From an uncultured Litoreibacter sp. (GTDB lineage: Bacteria > Pseudomonadota > Alphaproteobacteria > Rhodobacterales > Rhodobacteraceae): 64,000 bases of DNA. The stretch spans positions 124,001-188,000 of the forward strand of contig CANLOU010000003.1 in NCBI GenBank assembly GCA_947492995.1. Reading direction: 5' to 3'. This document shows positions 1 through 8,360 of the stretch, piece after piece. A program made the translations under genes and the position numbers. Under the pieces are notes generated by a model, which was not told where the DNA came from, made no database searches, and saw only the letters and a program-made list of their open reading frames with translations. Each line of letters opens with the position of its first letter. Position 1 is the first letter of the stretch.

Positions 1-77
1 AGGACAAGCCAGCCGACGACGACATGTCCGAGGAAAAACTGCTGCGCGCGTTGATGGAAGCTCAAGAACCCAAGTAA
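1..77 (+). CDS. rpoZ: RNA polymerase omega subunit, C-terminal end (partial)
   Basis: Only the last 25 codons are inside the window, reading in frame from base 3 to the TAA at 75-77. The visible tail, with the motif DMSEEKLLRALMEAQ, matches the acidic C-terminal extension of omega in Rhodobacterales as I know it. Omega helps assemble the beta-prime subunit into RNA polymerase. It ends 27 bp before the (p)ppGpp synthetase gene, the conserved rpoZ-rsh order in proteobacteria, which supports the call. The 5' part lies outside the window, so nothing can be said about its start or promoter. Confidence 0.85.
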   Translation, partial: DKPADDDMSEEKLLRALMEAQEPK

Positions 78-104
78 CCGCTTAATCGGGACCACCGTAG
101 GACC

Positions 105-2234
105 ATGCTGGACGCCGCCGACCTGATCGACCTGATCCGCGCCTACAACCCGAAGACAGATGAAACTCTTATCAAGGCCGCCTATGACTATGGCGGCCTT
201 ATGCATGAGGGGCAGACCCGCCAGTCTGGCGAGCCGTACTTTACCCACCCCATCGAGGTTGCCGCCCTGTTGACCGAACAGCGGTTGGATGATGCCACAA
301 TCGTCACCGCGCTGCTGCATGACACCGTGGAAGACACACGCTCAACCTATAGCGATGTGGTCGCCAGGTTTGGCGAGGAAATCGCAGAACTGGTGGACGG
401 CGTCACCAAGCTGACCAACCTGCAGCTCAGCTCCACCGAGACCAAGCAGGCCGAAAACTTCCGCAAGCTGTTCATGGCCATGTCCAAGGACCTGCGGGTC
501 ATCTTGGTCAAGCTCGCCGACCGGCTGCACAACATGCGCACCATCCGGCACATGAAGCCTGAAAAGCAGGTGCAGAAGTCGCGCGAAACCATGGACATCT
601 ACGCGCCGCTTGCCGGCCGCATGGGCATGCACTGGATGCGCGAAGAGCTGGAGGACCTGGCCTTCCGCGTTTTGAACCCCGAAGCCCGCGCCTCGATTAT
701 CCGCCGCTTCATCACGCTGCAAAAAGAAACCGGCAACGTGGTGCCGAAGATCACCGAAGATATTCGCACCGAGCTGTCCGCCGCAGGCATCGAGGCCGAG
801 GTGTCAGGCCGCGCCAAGAAGCCCCATTCCATCTGGCGCAAGATGGAGGAGAAGAAGCAGGGCTTCTCCCGCCTGTCCGACATCTACGGCTTCCGCGTCA
901 TCTGCCGCACCGAAGACGATTGCTACCGGGTGCTGGGCGTGATCCACCGCCGCTGGTCGTCGGTGCCGGGTCGGTTCAAAGACTACATCTCGCAGCCCAA
1001 ATCGAACGGCTACCGGTCGATCCACACCACCGTGTCGGGCCGCGACGGCAAACGGGTGGAGGTGCAAATCCGCACCAGGCAGATGCACGAGGTCGCGGAA
1101 TCCGGGGTGGCCGCCCATTGGTCCTACCGCGACGGCGAACGCGCCGCGAACCCGTTTGCCGTGGACCCGACGAAATGGGTGAACCAGCTGACCGAACGCT
1201 TCGGCACGGTCGATGACGAGGACCACGAGGAATTCTTGGAGCATGTGAAGCTCGAGATGTATTCGGATCAGGTCTTCTGCTTCACCCCCAAAGGCGACGT
1301 CATCAAGCTGCCGCGCGGGGCGACGCCGCTCGATTACGCCTACGCCATCCACACCCGCATCGGCCATTCCTGCGTCGGGGCGAAGGTGGACGGGCTGCGC
1401 GTGCCGCTGTGGACGCGGCTGCGCAACGGTCAGTCGGTGGACATTATCACCGCCGAAGGCCAAAAGCCGCAGCCCACTTGGATCGACATTGCGGTCACGG
1501 GGCGCGCCAAAGCCGCAATCCGCAAATCGCTCAAGGAAGAACACCGCGACCGCTTCATCAAGCTGGGCCGGGAGCTGACCCGCGCCGCGTTCGAACATGT
1601 GGGCAAGAAGGCCACCGATAAGGCGCTGGCGACAGCGGCCAAGGAATTGAGCCTGACGGACGCGTCTCAGCTGCTGGAGTTTGTGGGCTCGACCGAGCTG
1701 TCCGCCCGCGAGGTGGTGCAGGCCATCTATCCTGATCTGGCTGAAAAGAAGCAGCAGCCGCGCGTGGACCCCAACCGCTCGGTTGCGGGGCTGCCTGCGG
1801 GGGTTTCCATCAAGCGTGCTCGGTGTTGCCAGCCAGTGCCGGGGGAGCGGATCGTCGGCATCAAGCACAAAGGGCAGGGCGTCTATGTCCATGCCATCGC
1901 CTGTGAGGCGCTGGCCGCCTTGGAAGACGAGCTGGACCGCTGGGTGGACCTGCATTGGCACGAAGGGCTGCACCCTGCCGGAAACGCTGTCACACTAAAT
2001 GCGACAATAGGTAATGAATTTGGTGTACTCGGCAGGCTTTGCACATTGATCGGGGAGCAGAAGGCCAATATCTCTGATCTGCATTTCATTGATCGCAAAC
2101 CGGACTACTTCCGTATTCTGATCGACGTTAATGTGCGCGACGCCGAGCATCTGCACGGGGTTATGACTGCCATTGACGCGGACAGCGATGTGGCCAATCT
2201 GGAACGGCACCGCGACCTGAACCGCGCGCCGTAA
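105..2234 (+). CDS. rsh: Bifunctional (p)ppGpp synthetase/hydrolase (Rsh)
   Basis: This 709-residue cytoplasmic enzyme makes and breaks the stringent-response alarmone (p)ppGpp. The HD hydrolase domain comes first, with His72-Asp73 in LLHDTVEDT and a second site in LADRLHNMRT near 138-147. The synthetase domain (about 240-345) carries R290-F-K-D293, the RXKD form known for bifunctional Rsh enzymes rather than the EXDD form of RelA. A TGS domain (about 388-450) and a C-terminal ACT domain (about 635-705) complete the usual layout and length. Alphaproteobacteria normally have one such long Rsh, so both activities are expected. It starts 27 bp after rpoZ and probably shares its transcript. Confidence 0.96.
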   Translation: MLDAADLIDLIRAYNPKTDETLIKAAYDYGGLMHEGQTRQSGEPYFTHPIEVAALLTEQRLDDATIVTALLHDTVEDTRSTYSDVVARFGEEIAELVDGVTKLTNLQLSSTETKQAENFRKLFMAMSKDLRVILVKLADRLHNMRTIRHMKPEKQVQKSRETMDIYAPLAGRMGMHWMREELEDLAFRVLNPEARASIIRRFITLQKETGNVVPKITEDIRTELSAAGIEAEVSGRAKKPHSIWRKMEEKKQGFSRLSDIYGFRVICRTEDDCYRVLGVIHRRWSSVPGRFKDYISQPKSNGYRSIHTTVSGRDGKRVEVQIRTRQMHEVAESGVAAHWSYRDGERAANPFAVDPTKWVNQLTERFGTVDDEDHEEFLEHVKLEMYSDQVFCFTPKGDVIKLPRGATPLDYAYAIHTRIGHSCVGAKVDGLRVPLWTRLRNGQSVDIITAEGQKPQPTWIDIAVTGRAKAAIRKSLKEEHRDRFIKLGRELTRAAFEHVGKKATDKALATAAKELSLTDASQLLEFVGSTELSAREVVQAIYPDLAEKKQQPRVDPNRSVAGLPAGVSIKRARCCQPVPGERIVGIKHKGQGVYVHAIACEALAALEDELDRWVDLHWHEGLHPAGNAVTLNATIGNEFGVLGRLCTLIGEQKANISDLHFIDRKPDYFRILIDVNVRDAEHLHGVMTAIDADSDVANLERHRDLNRAP

Positions 2235-2271
2235 AATTTCTGCCGCATTTGGTTGGCAAAGACACAGACGT

Positions 2272-2291
2272 CCCGCCACCAATCTGGCGGG
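2272..2291 (+). terminator. Hairpin after rsh
   Basis: A 7-bp perfect stem (CCCGCCA / TGGCGGG) with a 6-nt loop lies 37 bp past the rsh stop. It is followed by GTGTT rather than a clean T run, so it may be a weak terminator or an mRNA 3'-end stabiliser. The next gene begins 25 bp later. Confidence 0.45.
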
Positions 2292-2315
2292 TGTTAACTG
2301 GTAAAGGACGCATTG

Positions 2316-2954
2316 GTGTTTAAGCGCCGCACTCCGAAAAGCTGGGCCCTGTGGGCCTTGCACCTCATCTGGCCGCAAGGCGGATGGGCGCGGGCGGCGC
2401 ATTACGTCAAGCACCGGGTGCGCAGGCTGCCCGACAGCCCCCGCCGCATCTCGCGCGGCATTCTGTTTGGCGTCTTCACCACCTTCACGCCATTTTACGG
2501 CTTCCACTTCTTCATCGCGGCGGGGCTGGCAAAACTGGGGCGTGGAAATATCCTCGCAGCCCTGATGTCCACCTTCTTCGGCAACCCGCTGACCTATCTG
2601 CCGATCGGGGTGATTTCGCTCAAAACTGGCCATTTCCTGCTTGGCACCGAGTTCGAAGAGAACATGAACATTGCAAAGCGGTTTGGGGGCGCATGGCGCG
2701 ACCTGCGGCACAACTTCATGGCGATGTTCACCGATGATCGCGCCGATTGGCACCGGCTGAACGGCTTTTATGACGAGGTGTTTTTTCCCTACATGGTCGG
2801 CGGGGTTATTCCCGGCATCATCGCGGGCATCACCTGCTATTACCTTTCGCTGCCGCTTATCACCGCGTACCAGAACCGCCGCAAAGGCCGGCTGAAAGCG
2901 AAGTGGCAAGAACGCAGGGACAAGAAAGCCGCTAAGGCTGCGGAAAAGATCTAG
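2316..2954 (+). CDS. DUF2062 domain membrane protein
   Basis: A 212-residue protein with the DUF2062 pattern: a basic N-terminus (FKRRTPKSW), the segment [20 protein letters not shown], a second hydrophobic stretch [12 protein letters not shown], a third membrane span near 160-185 ([15 protein letters not shown]), and a Lys/Arg-rich C-terminal tail. The family is a small inner-membrane protein without a settled function. I prefer the GTG at 2316 to the TTG at 2313 because the AAAGGA at 2303-2308 then sits at a normal distance and family members begin MFKRR. Its place between rsh and pdxJ is a known Rhodobacterales order. Confidence 0.85.
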   Translation: MFKRRTPKSWALWALHLIWPQGGWARAAHYVKHRVRRLPDSPRRISRGILFGVFTTFTPFYGFHFFIAAGLAKLGRGNILAALMSTFFGNPLTYLPIGVISLKTGHFLLGTEFEENMNIAKRFGGAWRDLRHNFMAMFTDDRADWHRLNGFYDEVFFPYMVGGVIPGIIAGITCYYLSLPLITAYQNRRKGRLKAKWQERRDKKAAKAAEKI

Positions 2955-3042
2955 CGGGCATCTGTATCCACACAATCCTTTCCTTGCCTCATGTCGCGCG
3001 CGCTGCATTTATACCAGCAGCACCACCAGCGAGGGCCAGCCC

Positions 3043-3786
3043 ATGACCAACACACTCCGCCTTGGCGTCAACATTGACCACGTTGCCACCGTTCGCAATG
3101 CGCGCGGCGGCAATGTCCCCGACCCCGTGCGCGCCGCCAAGCTGGCCGAGGAGGCCGGGGCCGACGGCATCACCGCGCATCTGCGCGAAGACCGCCGCCA
3201 CATCGCCGACGCCGACATCGACGCGCTGATGGAGGCCCTGAGCGTGCCGCTGAACTTTGAGATGGCCGCGACGCCCGAGATGCAGCAAATCGCGCTGCGC
3301 CACAAACCGCATGCCGTCTGCATCGTTCCTGAGAAGCGCGAGGAACGCACCACCGAGGGGGGGCTGGAAGTGGCCCGCGAAGAAAACCAGCTTGCCCATT
3401 ACATCGCGCCCCTGCGCGACGCGGGCTGCCGCGTGTCGATCTTTATTGCCGCCGACCAACGCCAGATCGAGGCCGCGCACCGCATCGGCGCGCAGGTGAT
3501 CGAGCTGCATACCGGCGCCTATTGCGACGCGCATGCCGAGGGCGATCTCAAGACCCGCGACGCGGAGCTGGAAAAGCTGCGCGCCATGTCGACCTTCGCG
3601 CATTCGCTGGGGCTGGAGGTCCATGCAGGCCACGGCCTGACCTATGACTGTGTGCAACCTGTTGCCGCCTTCCCCGAGGTGATGGAGCTCAACATCGGGC
3701 ATTTTCTCATTGGCGAGGCCATCTTCCGTGGCCTCACCCCCGCCATCCACGAAATGCGCCGCCTAATGGACGCGGCCCGGGCATGA
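3043..3786 (+). CDS. pdxJ: Pyridoxine 5'-phosphate synthase
   Basis: PdxJ condenses 1-deoxy-D-xylulose 5-phosphate with 3-amino-2-oxopropyl phosphate in the last ring-forming step of de novo vitamin B6 synthesis. The 247-residue protein has the family length and signatures [17 protein letters not shown] at the N-terminus, the HLREDRRHI loop (about 46-54), the ELHTGAY phosphate-binding region and [10 protein letters not shown] near 195. The start follows GCGAGGGCC. In related genomes acpS usually follows pdxJ. Here acpS is 12.3 kb away, past an accessory block. Confidence 0.96.
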   Translation: MTNTLRLGVNIDHVATVRNARGGNVPDPVRAAKLAEEAGADGITAHLREDRRHIADADIDALMEALSVPLNFEMAATPEMQQIALRHKPHAVCIVPEKREERTTEGGLEVAREENQLAHYIAPLRDAGCRVSIFIAADQRQIEAAHRIGAQVIELHTGAYCDAHAEGDLKTRDAELEKLRAMSTFAHSLGLEVHAGHGLTYDCVQPVAAFPEVMELNIGHFLIGEAIFRGLTPAIHEMRRLMDAARA

Positions 3787-3793
3787 CCGGCGC

Positions 3794-3840
3794 CAAATTT
3801 TCGACGAAAATTTGTACCCAGAGTTTCGATGAAACTCTGG
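3794..3840. repeat. Pair of short perfect palindromes after pdxJ
   Basis: Two back-to-back inverted repeats lie 8 bp after the pdxJ stop. The first (3794-3814) has 10-bp arms CAAATTTTCG / CGAAAATTTG around one base. The second (3818-3840) has arms CCAGAGTTTC / GAAACTCTGG around GAT. The two start points are 24 bp apart and the sequences are unrelated, the same design as the array after tuf at 45530-45622. They could act as transcript ends, but there is no U run. Confidence 0.8.
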
Positions 3841-3853
3841 CATTGTCGCGCTC

Positions 3854-4168
3854 ATGATTCTGCATTCCGTCTACCTGCGCCTGCCCAAAGGCACCGACCG
3901 CACCGAGCTTGATGCCGTCATGTCGGGCCTCAAATCGCTATGCAAATCCTTGCCCGGCTGTGCTGGCTTCCAGCACGGCCCCAACCGCGATTTCGAGCAT
4001 AAATCACCTGACTACAGCTATGGGTTTGTTGCGCAATTTCGGGACCGGGACGCGCTTGCGACCTATTCAGACAATCCCGACCACCACGCGCTTGGCGGCC
4101 GGTTGGTGGCTATGTGTGAAGGTGGCGCTGACGGGATTATGGTCTACGACATCGAGGTTGCGCCTTAA
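3854..4168 (+). CDS. Dabb (stress-responsive A/B barrel) domain protein
   Basis: A 104-residue single-domain protein fitting the Dabb family: the opening MILHSVYLRLP, a central GFQHGPN and YGFVAQFRDRDALATYSDNPDHHAL, the typical helix-turn before a C-terminal strand. Dabb proteins are dimeric ferredoxin-like alpha/beta barrels. A few are cyclases or decarboxylases and many have no known role. It is the first gene after the palindrome pair downstream of pdxJ and the left edge of the accessory block. Whether it belongs to the catabolic genes that follow is unknown, because a 196-bp gap separates it from tctB. Confidence 0.75.
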   Translation: MILHSVYLRLPKGTDRTELDAVMSGLKSLCKSLPGCAGFQHGPNRDFEHKSPDYSYGFVAQFRDRDALATYSDNPDHHALGGRLVAMCEGGADGIMVYDIEVAP

Positions 4169-4204
4169 CGCAGACCACGCGGGATCCAGCGTGGCAATCA
4201 CATT

Positions 4205-4220
4205 ACTTGACATGTTAAGT
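4205..4220. promoter_or_regulatory. 16-bp near-palindrome, candidate operator/promoter of the tct genes
   Basis: ACTTGACATGTTAAGT is symmetric about its centre with one mismatch. It contains a TTGACA hexamer (4207-4212) that could be a -35 box, so a protein bound here would block the promoter. It sits 145 bp upstream of tctB, in the 196-bp gap after the Dabb gene. No clear -10 box is visible at the expected spacing, so the promoter part is tentative. Confidence 0.35.
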
Positions 4221-4364
4221 ATTTCTGACCAAGTTTGGGTGTGTGAATAAACCTCCCTGGGTCTGCTGTGTCGAAAACATGATCTATCTTGGCGATCTTC
4301 ATGCCCCCCATGGGGCCTCGCGCGGGCGTTGTGCTGCGGATGCCGGTGCTGCGCGGGCTGCCCC

Positions 4365-5099
4365 ATGACGGCTGCCCCCCAGACCAATGATGCCTTGTAC
4401 CTCTTTGACGAGGCCGCCCCAGCGGAGGGCGTAGCCACGTTCAAAAGCGAATGCCCCCCGGACAAAAAGGTGAAGGTCGAGGACCTGTTCAAATTTTCGC
4501 GGACCCGAGGCGATTTGCAGGTCTCCATCGTGGCCGCGCTGATCGCGCTGTTCTTTCTGGCGTTCTTCTGGACGCAGACGGGCTGGGACGCCCGCAAGCT
4601 GCCTGACGAGTTTGGCACCTACCTGGCCTACCAGTTCGGGCTGGCCGATATCGAGGGCCGGGTCACCCGGCTGGGGCGGATTTTCAAGCAATCCTGGGTC
4701 GCACCCATGCTGTGTCTGCTGGTCTTCGTGCCCGCTGCGCTGTGGAATTTGCGCGCGTCGTGGAAAGAAACGGCGTGGCGCCGGCGGTTCCTGCTGCCCA
4801 CCAGCGCGTCGTTTGAGCTGACCAAATACGCCGCCGCGCTGGAATATGTGGGCTATTTCATCGGCTACACCCTGATTGTGCCGGTGCTTGGCTATCTGGT
4901 GTCCACCTTGATCCTCGGCACGTTCCTGACATGGCGGCTGGGCTACCGCAGCCGCAGGTGGGTCCTGACGGGCGTGGCCTCCAGCTTTGCCGTGGTCATC
5001 GCGTTTCGCACCCTGTTGCAGATCAAGACGCCCGGCAGCATCTGGCTGTATGACCAGCTCCCCGCCGCCACGCGGGCCTTCATGCTGACGTATTTCTAG
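4365..5099 (+). CDS. tctB: Tripartite tricarboxylate transporter small membrane subunit (TctB-like)
   Basis: A 244-residue protein with a hydrophilic N-terminal segment of about 60 residues followed by four predicted membrane spans (VSIVAALIALFFLAFFW; APMLCLLVFVPAALW; YVGYFIGYTLIVPVLGYLVS; WVLTGVASSFAVVIAF). It is assigned to TctB mainly because it directly precedes tctA (12 bp gap). It is longer than the usual 150-170 residues of TctB and has a soluble loop between spans 1 and 2. The ATG at 4365 is preferred to an upstream Cys-rich extension starting at 4329, which looks non-coding. With TctA and TctC it would form a cation-coupled uptake system for a carboxylate. Confidence 0.75.
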   Translation: MTAAPQTNDALYLFDEAAPAEGVATFKSECPPDKKVKVEDLFKFSRTRGDLQVSIVAALIALFFLAFFWTQTGWDARKLPDEFGTYLAYQFGLADIEGRVTRLGRIFKQSWVAPMLCLLVFVPAALWNLRASWKETAWRRRFLLPTSASFELTKYAAALEYVGYFIGYTLIVPVLGYLVSTLILGTFLTWRLGYRSRRWVLTGVASSFAVVIAFRTLLQIKTPGSIWLYDQLPAATRAFMLTYF

Positions 5100-5111
5100 G
5101 GGGGCGCGCGG

Positions 5112-6608
5112 GTGGAGGCATTTCTGACAGGTCTGGACAGTCTGATGCAGCCCGCGGTTTTGGTGGCGATTGTCATCGGCTCCATTGGCGGGCTGATTAT
5201 CGGGGCGGTGCCGGGCATTGGCCCGGCTATTGCGATTGCCATCTTGTTGCCGGCGACGGTGTTTCTGGACGACCTTGTCAGCCTCGTGCTGCTGCTGGGG
5301 GTCTACGGGTCCTCCATGTATGGCGGCGCCATTCCGGCCATCTTGATTAACACGCCGGGCACACCGGTGAACGCGCTGACAACCTATGACGGCTACGCCA
5401 TGACGCGGCGGGGCGAGGCGTCGCGGGCGCTGTCGCTGGCTTATTCTGCCTCGTTCTTCGGGGGGTGTTTCTCGATCATCATGGCGCTGATTGCCCTGTT
5501 CGTCTTTGGCCCCTACCTGCGCGACCTCGGGGCGTTGTTTGGCCAACGCGACATCTTGATGGCGGCAATTTTGGGCGGGGTCCTGCTGATCGCGGCGCAT
5601 CGCCAGACCATGGGCATCGCGGCGCTGCTGTTTGGGTTCGGCTTCCTGATTGCCATGATCGGGCGGCAATCCACCCGCAGCATCGACCGCTACACGTTCG
5701 ACATCGAATACCTTTATGCGGGCTTCAACCTGATCGTCGTCATCGTTGGCATTTTCGCGTTGAGCCAGGCGCTGAACCTGATGGTCGGCAAGGATGACGA
5801 CCCGCCCGAGGCGCGGATCACCGGTGGCCTGCTCAGCGGGTTTCGCGAGATCGCGGGCCGCAAGATGATCTCGGTCCTGTCGGCGATATACGGCACCATC
5901 ATGGGGATCATCCCCGGGGTGGGCGAATTCGTAGCGCAGTTTTTCAGTTACTCGACGGCGCGGTCCTTGTCGAAGGAGCCCGCGCGGTTCGGCCATGGCT
6001 CGCATGAAGGGCTCATCGCGTCGGAGACCTCCAACAACGCGGTGCCCGCCGCCGCCATGATCCCGCTGCTGGCGCTGGGCGTGCCGGGGGAGGCGTTGAC
6101 GGCCATGATGATGGTCGTGTTCTTTGACGCAGGGATCAAGCCGGGGCCGGACATCTTCGAGAATAATCCCGACTTCCTGTTCAGCCTGTTCACGGCGCTG
6201 CTGATTATCAATGTGCTGGTGCTGGCCACGCTGCTGGTCTCGACCCGGTTCATTGCCAAGATGGTCTACATCCCCAACCGTTTTCTGGGGGCCTTCATCA
6301 TGATTTTGTCCTTTGTCGGCGTCTATTCGATCCGCAACAGCCTGACGGATTGCATCTTTGCGGTGATTTTTGGCTTTATCGGCTTCGTGCTGCGCCGCCT
6401 TGACTGGCCGCTGGTGCCGATTGTGTTGGGGCTTGTGCTGGGCTCCATCATTGTGGAGCGTCTGACGGCGGGGGCCGGCCAGATCAAATCTGCCGTGGAC
6501 CTCATCAACCGACCCGTCTCGGGAACCTTATTCGTGGTGATCCTTGTGGTCATAGGATTCATCATTTGGACGTCACTTAAAAACAGACGCACGGACTATC
6601 AAACATGA
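5112..6608 (+). CDS. tctA: Tripartite tricarboxylate transporter large permease (TctA)
   Basis: A 498-residue inner-membrane protein with about 12 hydrophobic spans. It carries the two TctA hallmark regions: IIGAVPGIGPAIAIAILLP near residue 32-50 with YGGAIPAILINTPGTP just after, and the repeat-related GIIPGVGEFVAQFFSY / SNNAVPAAAMIPLLALGVPG in the second half. TctA is the translocating subunit of TTT transporters. The GTG start at 5112 follows a GGGGGCG stretch. The substrate cannot be read from the sequence. The flanking enzymes suggest a carboxylated nitrogen compound. Confidence 0.95.
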   Translation: MEAFLTGLDSLMQPAVLVAIVIGSIGGLIIGAVPGIGPAIAIAILLPATVFLDDLVSLVLLLGVYGSSMYGGAIPAILINTPGTPVNALTTYDGYAMTRRGEASRALSLAYSASFFGGCFSIIMALIALFVFGPYLRDLGALFGQRDILMAAILGGVLLIAAHRQTMGIAALLFGFGFLIAMIGRQSTRSIDRYTFDIEYLYAGFNLIVVIVGIFALSQALNLMVGKDDDPPEARITGGLLSGFREIAGRKMISVLSAIYGTIMGIIPGVGEFVAQFFSYSTARSLSKEPARFGHGSHEGLIASETSNNAVPAAAMIPLLALGVPGEALTAMMMVVFFDAGIKPGPDIFENNPDFLFSLFTALLIINVLVLATLLVSTRFIAKMVYIPNRFLGAFIMILSFVGVYSIRNSLTDCIFAVIFGFIGFVLRRLDWPLVPIVLGLVLGSIIVERLTAGAGQIKSAVDLINRPVSGTLFVVILVVIGFIIWTSLKNRRTDYQT

Positions 6609-6630
6609 CCAAAACCAACGGGAGAAGAAA

Positions 6631-7572
6631 ATGAAGAAATTTGCATTGTCAGCCGCGCTTGCGGCCAGCACCATCCTTGCGGGCGCATTGCCTGCGGCGG
6701 CCGACTATCCAACCGCGCCAGTCCAGTTCATTGTGCCGTTCCCTCCGGGCGACTTTGAAGACATCACTACCCGGATGATTGCAGCCAAGCTGCAGGAAGT
6801 CAGCGGCGTCTCGGCCTCGGTTGTGAACCGCCCCGGCGGCGGTGACGGCCCGTTCCCGGGCGCGCTTGAGGTGCTGAACGGCCCGACGGACGGCTCCGTC
6901 ATCGGGTCCTTTGTGATTGGTGTGCCGGTTGTAGGGCCGCAGATCGACATCGGCATTGAGGAAGACAGCTTCACGCCCATCGGCGTCTATCTGACCTATC
7001 CTTTCATTCTGGCAGCCGCTGGTGACGCGCCCTATTCAAACATGGCAGAGCTGGCCGCACATGCGCAGGACAATGACGTTGTTCTGGGCCATTTCGGGGC
7101 CGGGCTTGCGCCAACCAAAGCGACCTTCGCGGGCGCGGCGTTGATGGATTTCGAATTTGCAGACGATGCGGCGTTTGACCTGCTGGATTGCAACTCGCTG
7201 TCCTCGGGCGATGCGGATGTCATCAACACCACGCTGGCGCTGATCGAGCCTTGCTTGGACGATGTCAAAGTGCTCGCCAATATCGGGTCAGAGCGCATCG
7301 GCAAGCTGCCAGATGTTGCAACATTGTCTGAACAGTCGGGCGTTTCCGAGCTGGAACTGTGGAACGGCTTGTTCGTCAAGAAGGGCACCCCACAGGAAGT
7401 GATCGACGTGATCGCGGATGTCGCGCAGCAGGTTGTAAACAGCGAAGAAGGCCAGCAGTTGATGGCTGAAACCGGCGCGCGCCTCTATTGGGAAGGGACC
7501 GCAGAGGCCAACGCCCGGATCGAAGCCGATCGCGCAAACATTGCCGAGATGAACAAGATCATCGGCAACTAG
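6631..7572 (+). CDS. tctC: Tripartite tricarboxylate transporter substrate-binding protein (TctC / Bug family)
   Basis: A 313-residue periplasmic receptor with a Sec signal peptide (MKKFALSAALAASTILAG, predicted cut after AAA at 24) and the Bug-family opening YPTAPVQFIVPFPPG. The ligand loops differ from the family norm: PPGDFEDITTR replaces the usual PAGGGTD pattern, and NRPGGGDGPFPGALEV replaces the usual Gly-rich NRPGAGG. This suggests a less common ligand. The start has a good ribosome site (GGGAGAAG). The order tctB-tctA-tctC differs from the more common tctC-B-A. A strong hairpin follows the gene. Confidence 0.92.
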   Translation: MKKFALSAALAASTILAGALPAAADYPTAPVQFIVPFPPGDFEDITTRMIAAKLQEVSGVSASVVNRPGGGDGPFPGALEVLNGPTDGSVIGSFVIGVPVVGPQIDIGIEEDSFTPIGVYLTYPFILAAAGDAPYSNMAELAAHAQDNDVVLGHFGAGLAPTKATFAGAALMDFEFADDAAFDLLDCNSLSSGDADVINTTLALIEPCLDDVKVLANIGSERIGKLPDVATLSEQSGVSELELWNGLFVKKGTPQEVIDVIADVAQQVVNSEEGQQLMAETGARLYWEGTAEANARIEADRANIAEMNKIIGN

Positions 7573-7582
7573 CACTGCTTAA

Positions 7583-7607
7583 AGGTGGCCACGTTTAGTG
7601 GCCACCT
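7583..7607 (+). terminator. Perfect 10-bp hairpin after tctC
   Basis: AGGTGGCCAC and GTGGCCACCT pair perfectly around the loop GTTTA, starting 10 bp after the tctC stop. No T run follows, so it may protect the tct mRNA or partly end transcription before the enzyme genes, which begin 21 bp later. Confidence 0.55.
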
Positions 7608-7628
7608 CCACTCAATTGGAACACGTTC

Positions 7629-8360
7629 ATGCGCCGCATCAAACTCGGTATCCTCCAAACCAATCACGACAAATCGGTCGATGTCGGGGACGCGTTTCCA
7701 GACGACGCGCACCGGTTTCGGGACATGTTCGACGCGCAGGACGACCGGTTCCAATACAAAATCTACATGACCATCGGCGGCGAGGTGCCGCAGGATCTGG
7801 ACGAACAAGACGCCTTTCTCATCACCGGTAGTCCGCTCAGCGTGCTGGACCAGCATATATTCAGTGACGGGCTCAGCGACTTCATCCGCCGGTGTGACGC
7901 GGCCAAAAAGCCGCTAATGGGCGCGTGCTTTGGTCATCAAGCCATCGCGCTGGCCTTGGGCGGCAAAGTCGAGAAATCCCCAGATGGCTACAACGTTGGG
8001 ATCGAAGACACGGTCTATTGCGCCAAACGCCCGTGGATGGTGCCGGACCGCGACCGGCTGCCGATGTACATGTTTCACGAGGACGCGGTGACCGCATTGC
8101 CCGAAGGCTGCGCGTTGCTCGGGTCCTCCGCACGGTGCAAAAACGCCAGCTTCGCCAAGGGCGACCACATTTTCACGACGCAGGCCCATCCCGAATTCAC
8201 CAGTGAATTCATGTCCTGCGTGCTGCGGTTTTCTGAAAGCGCGATCCCTGAGCCGGGGCGAAAGCCCGCTTGGGACAGCCTTGAGAAAGCACAGGAAGGC
8301 CATGTCTTTGGCCTCTGGACCACAGAATTCTTCAAAAGGGCGCTTTCGCATGCGGGATGA
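7629..8360 (+). CDS. Class I glutamine amidotransferase-like hydrolase
   Basis: A 243-residue stand-alone GATase1 domain. The nucleophile elbow is GACFGHQ with Cys100, and the catalytic His187 and Glu189 lie in AHPEF, so the triad is complete. Stand-alone enzymes of this type next to a glutamine synthetase-like gene include PuuD and AtdA2 (aniline degradation). Known or proposed roles of such pairs are hydrolysis of a gamma-glutamyl amide or supply of ammonia. The P450 start overlaps its last codons and a GS-like ligase follows, so the three are almost surely one transcript. I infer a gamma-glutamyl hydrolase role. GMP synthase-type transfer is unlikely as no partner domain is present. Confidence 0.82.
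   Translation: MRRIKLGILQTNHDKSVDVGDAFPDDAHRFRDMFDAQDDRFQYKIYMTIGGEVPQDLDEQDAFLITGSPLSVLDQHIFSDGLSDFIRRCDAAKKPLMGACFGHQAIALALGGKVEKSPDGYNVGIEDTVYCAKRPWMVPDRDRLPMYMFHEDAVTALPEGCALLGSSARCKNASFAKGDHIFTTQAHPEFTSEFMSCVLRFSESAIPEPGRKPAWDSLEKAQEGHVFGLWTTEFFKRALSHAG

Noticed and set aside
4299-6005. 568-codon reverse-strand open frame across tctB/tctA
   Set aside because: Composition is Arg/Gln/Pro-rich nonsense, and the forward strand encodes clear TctB and TctA.
8203-8349. Earlier start of the first P450 at 8203
   Set aside because: It would overlap 158 bp of the amidotransferase gene and adds a non-P450 N-terminus; ATG at 8350 fits the family.
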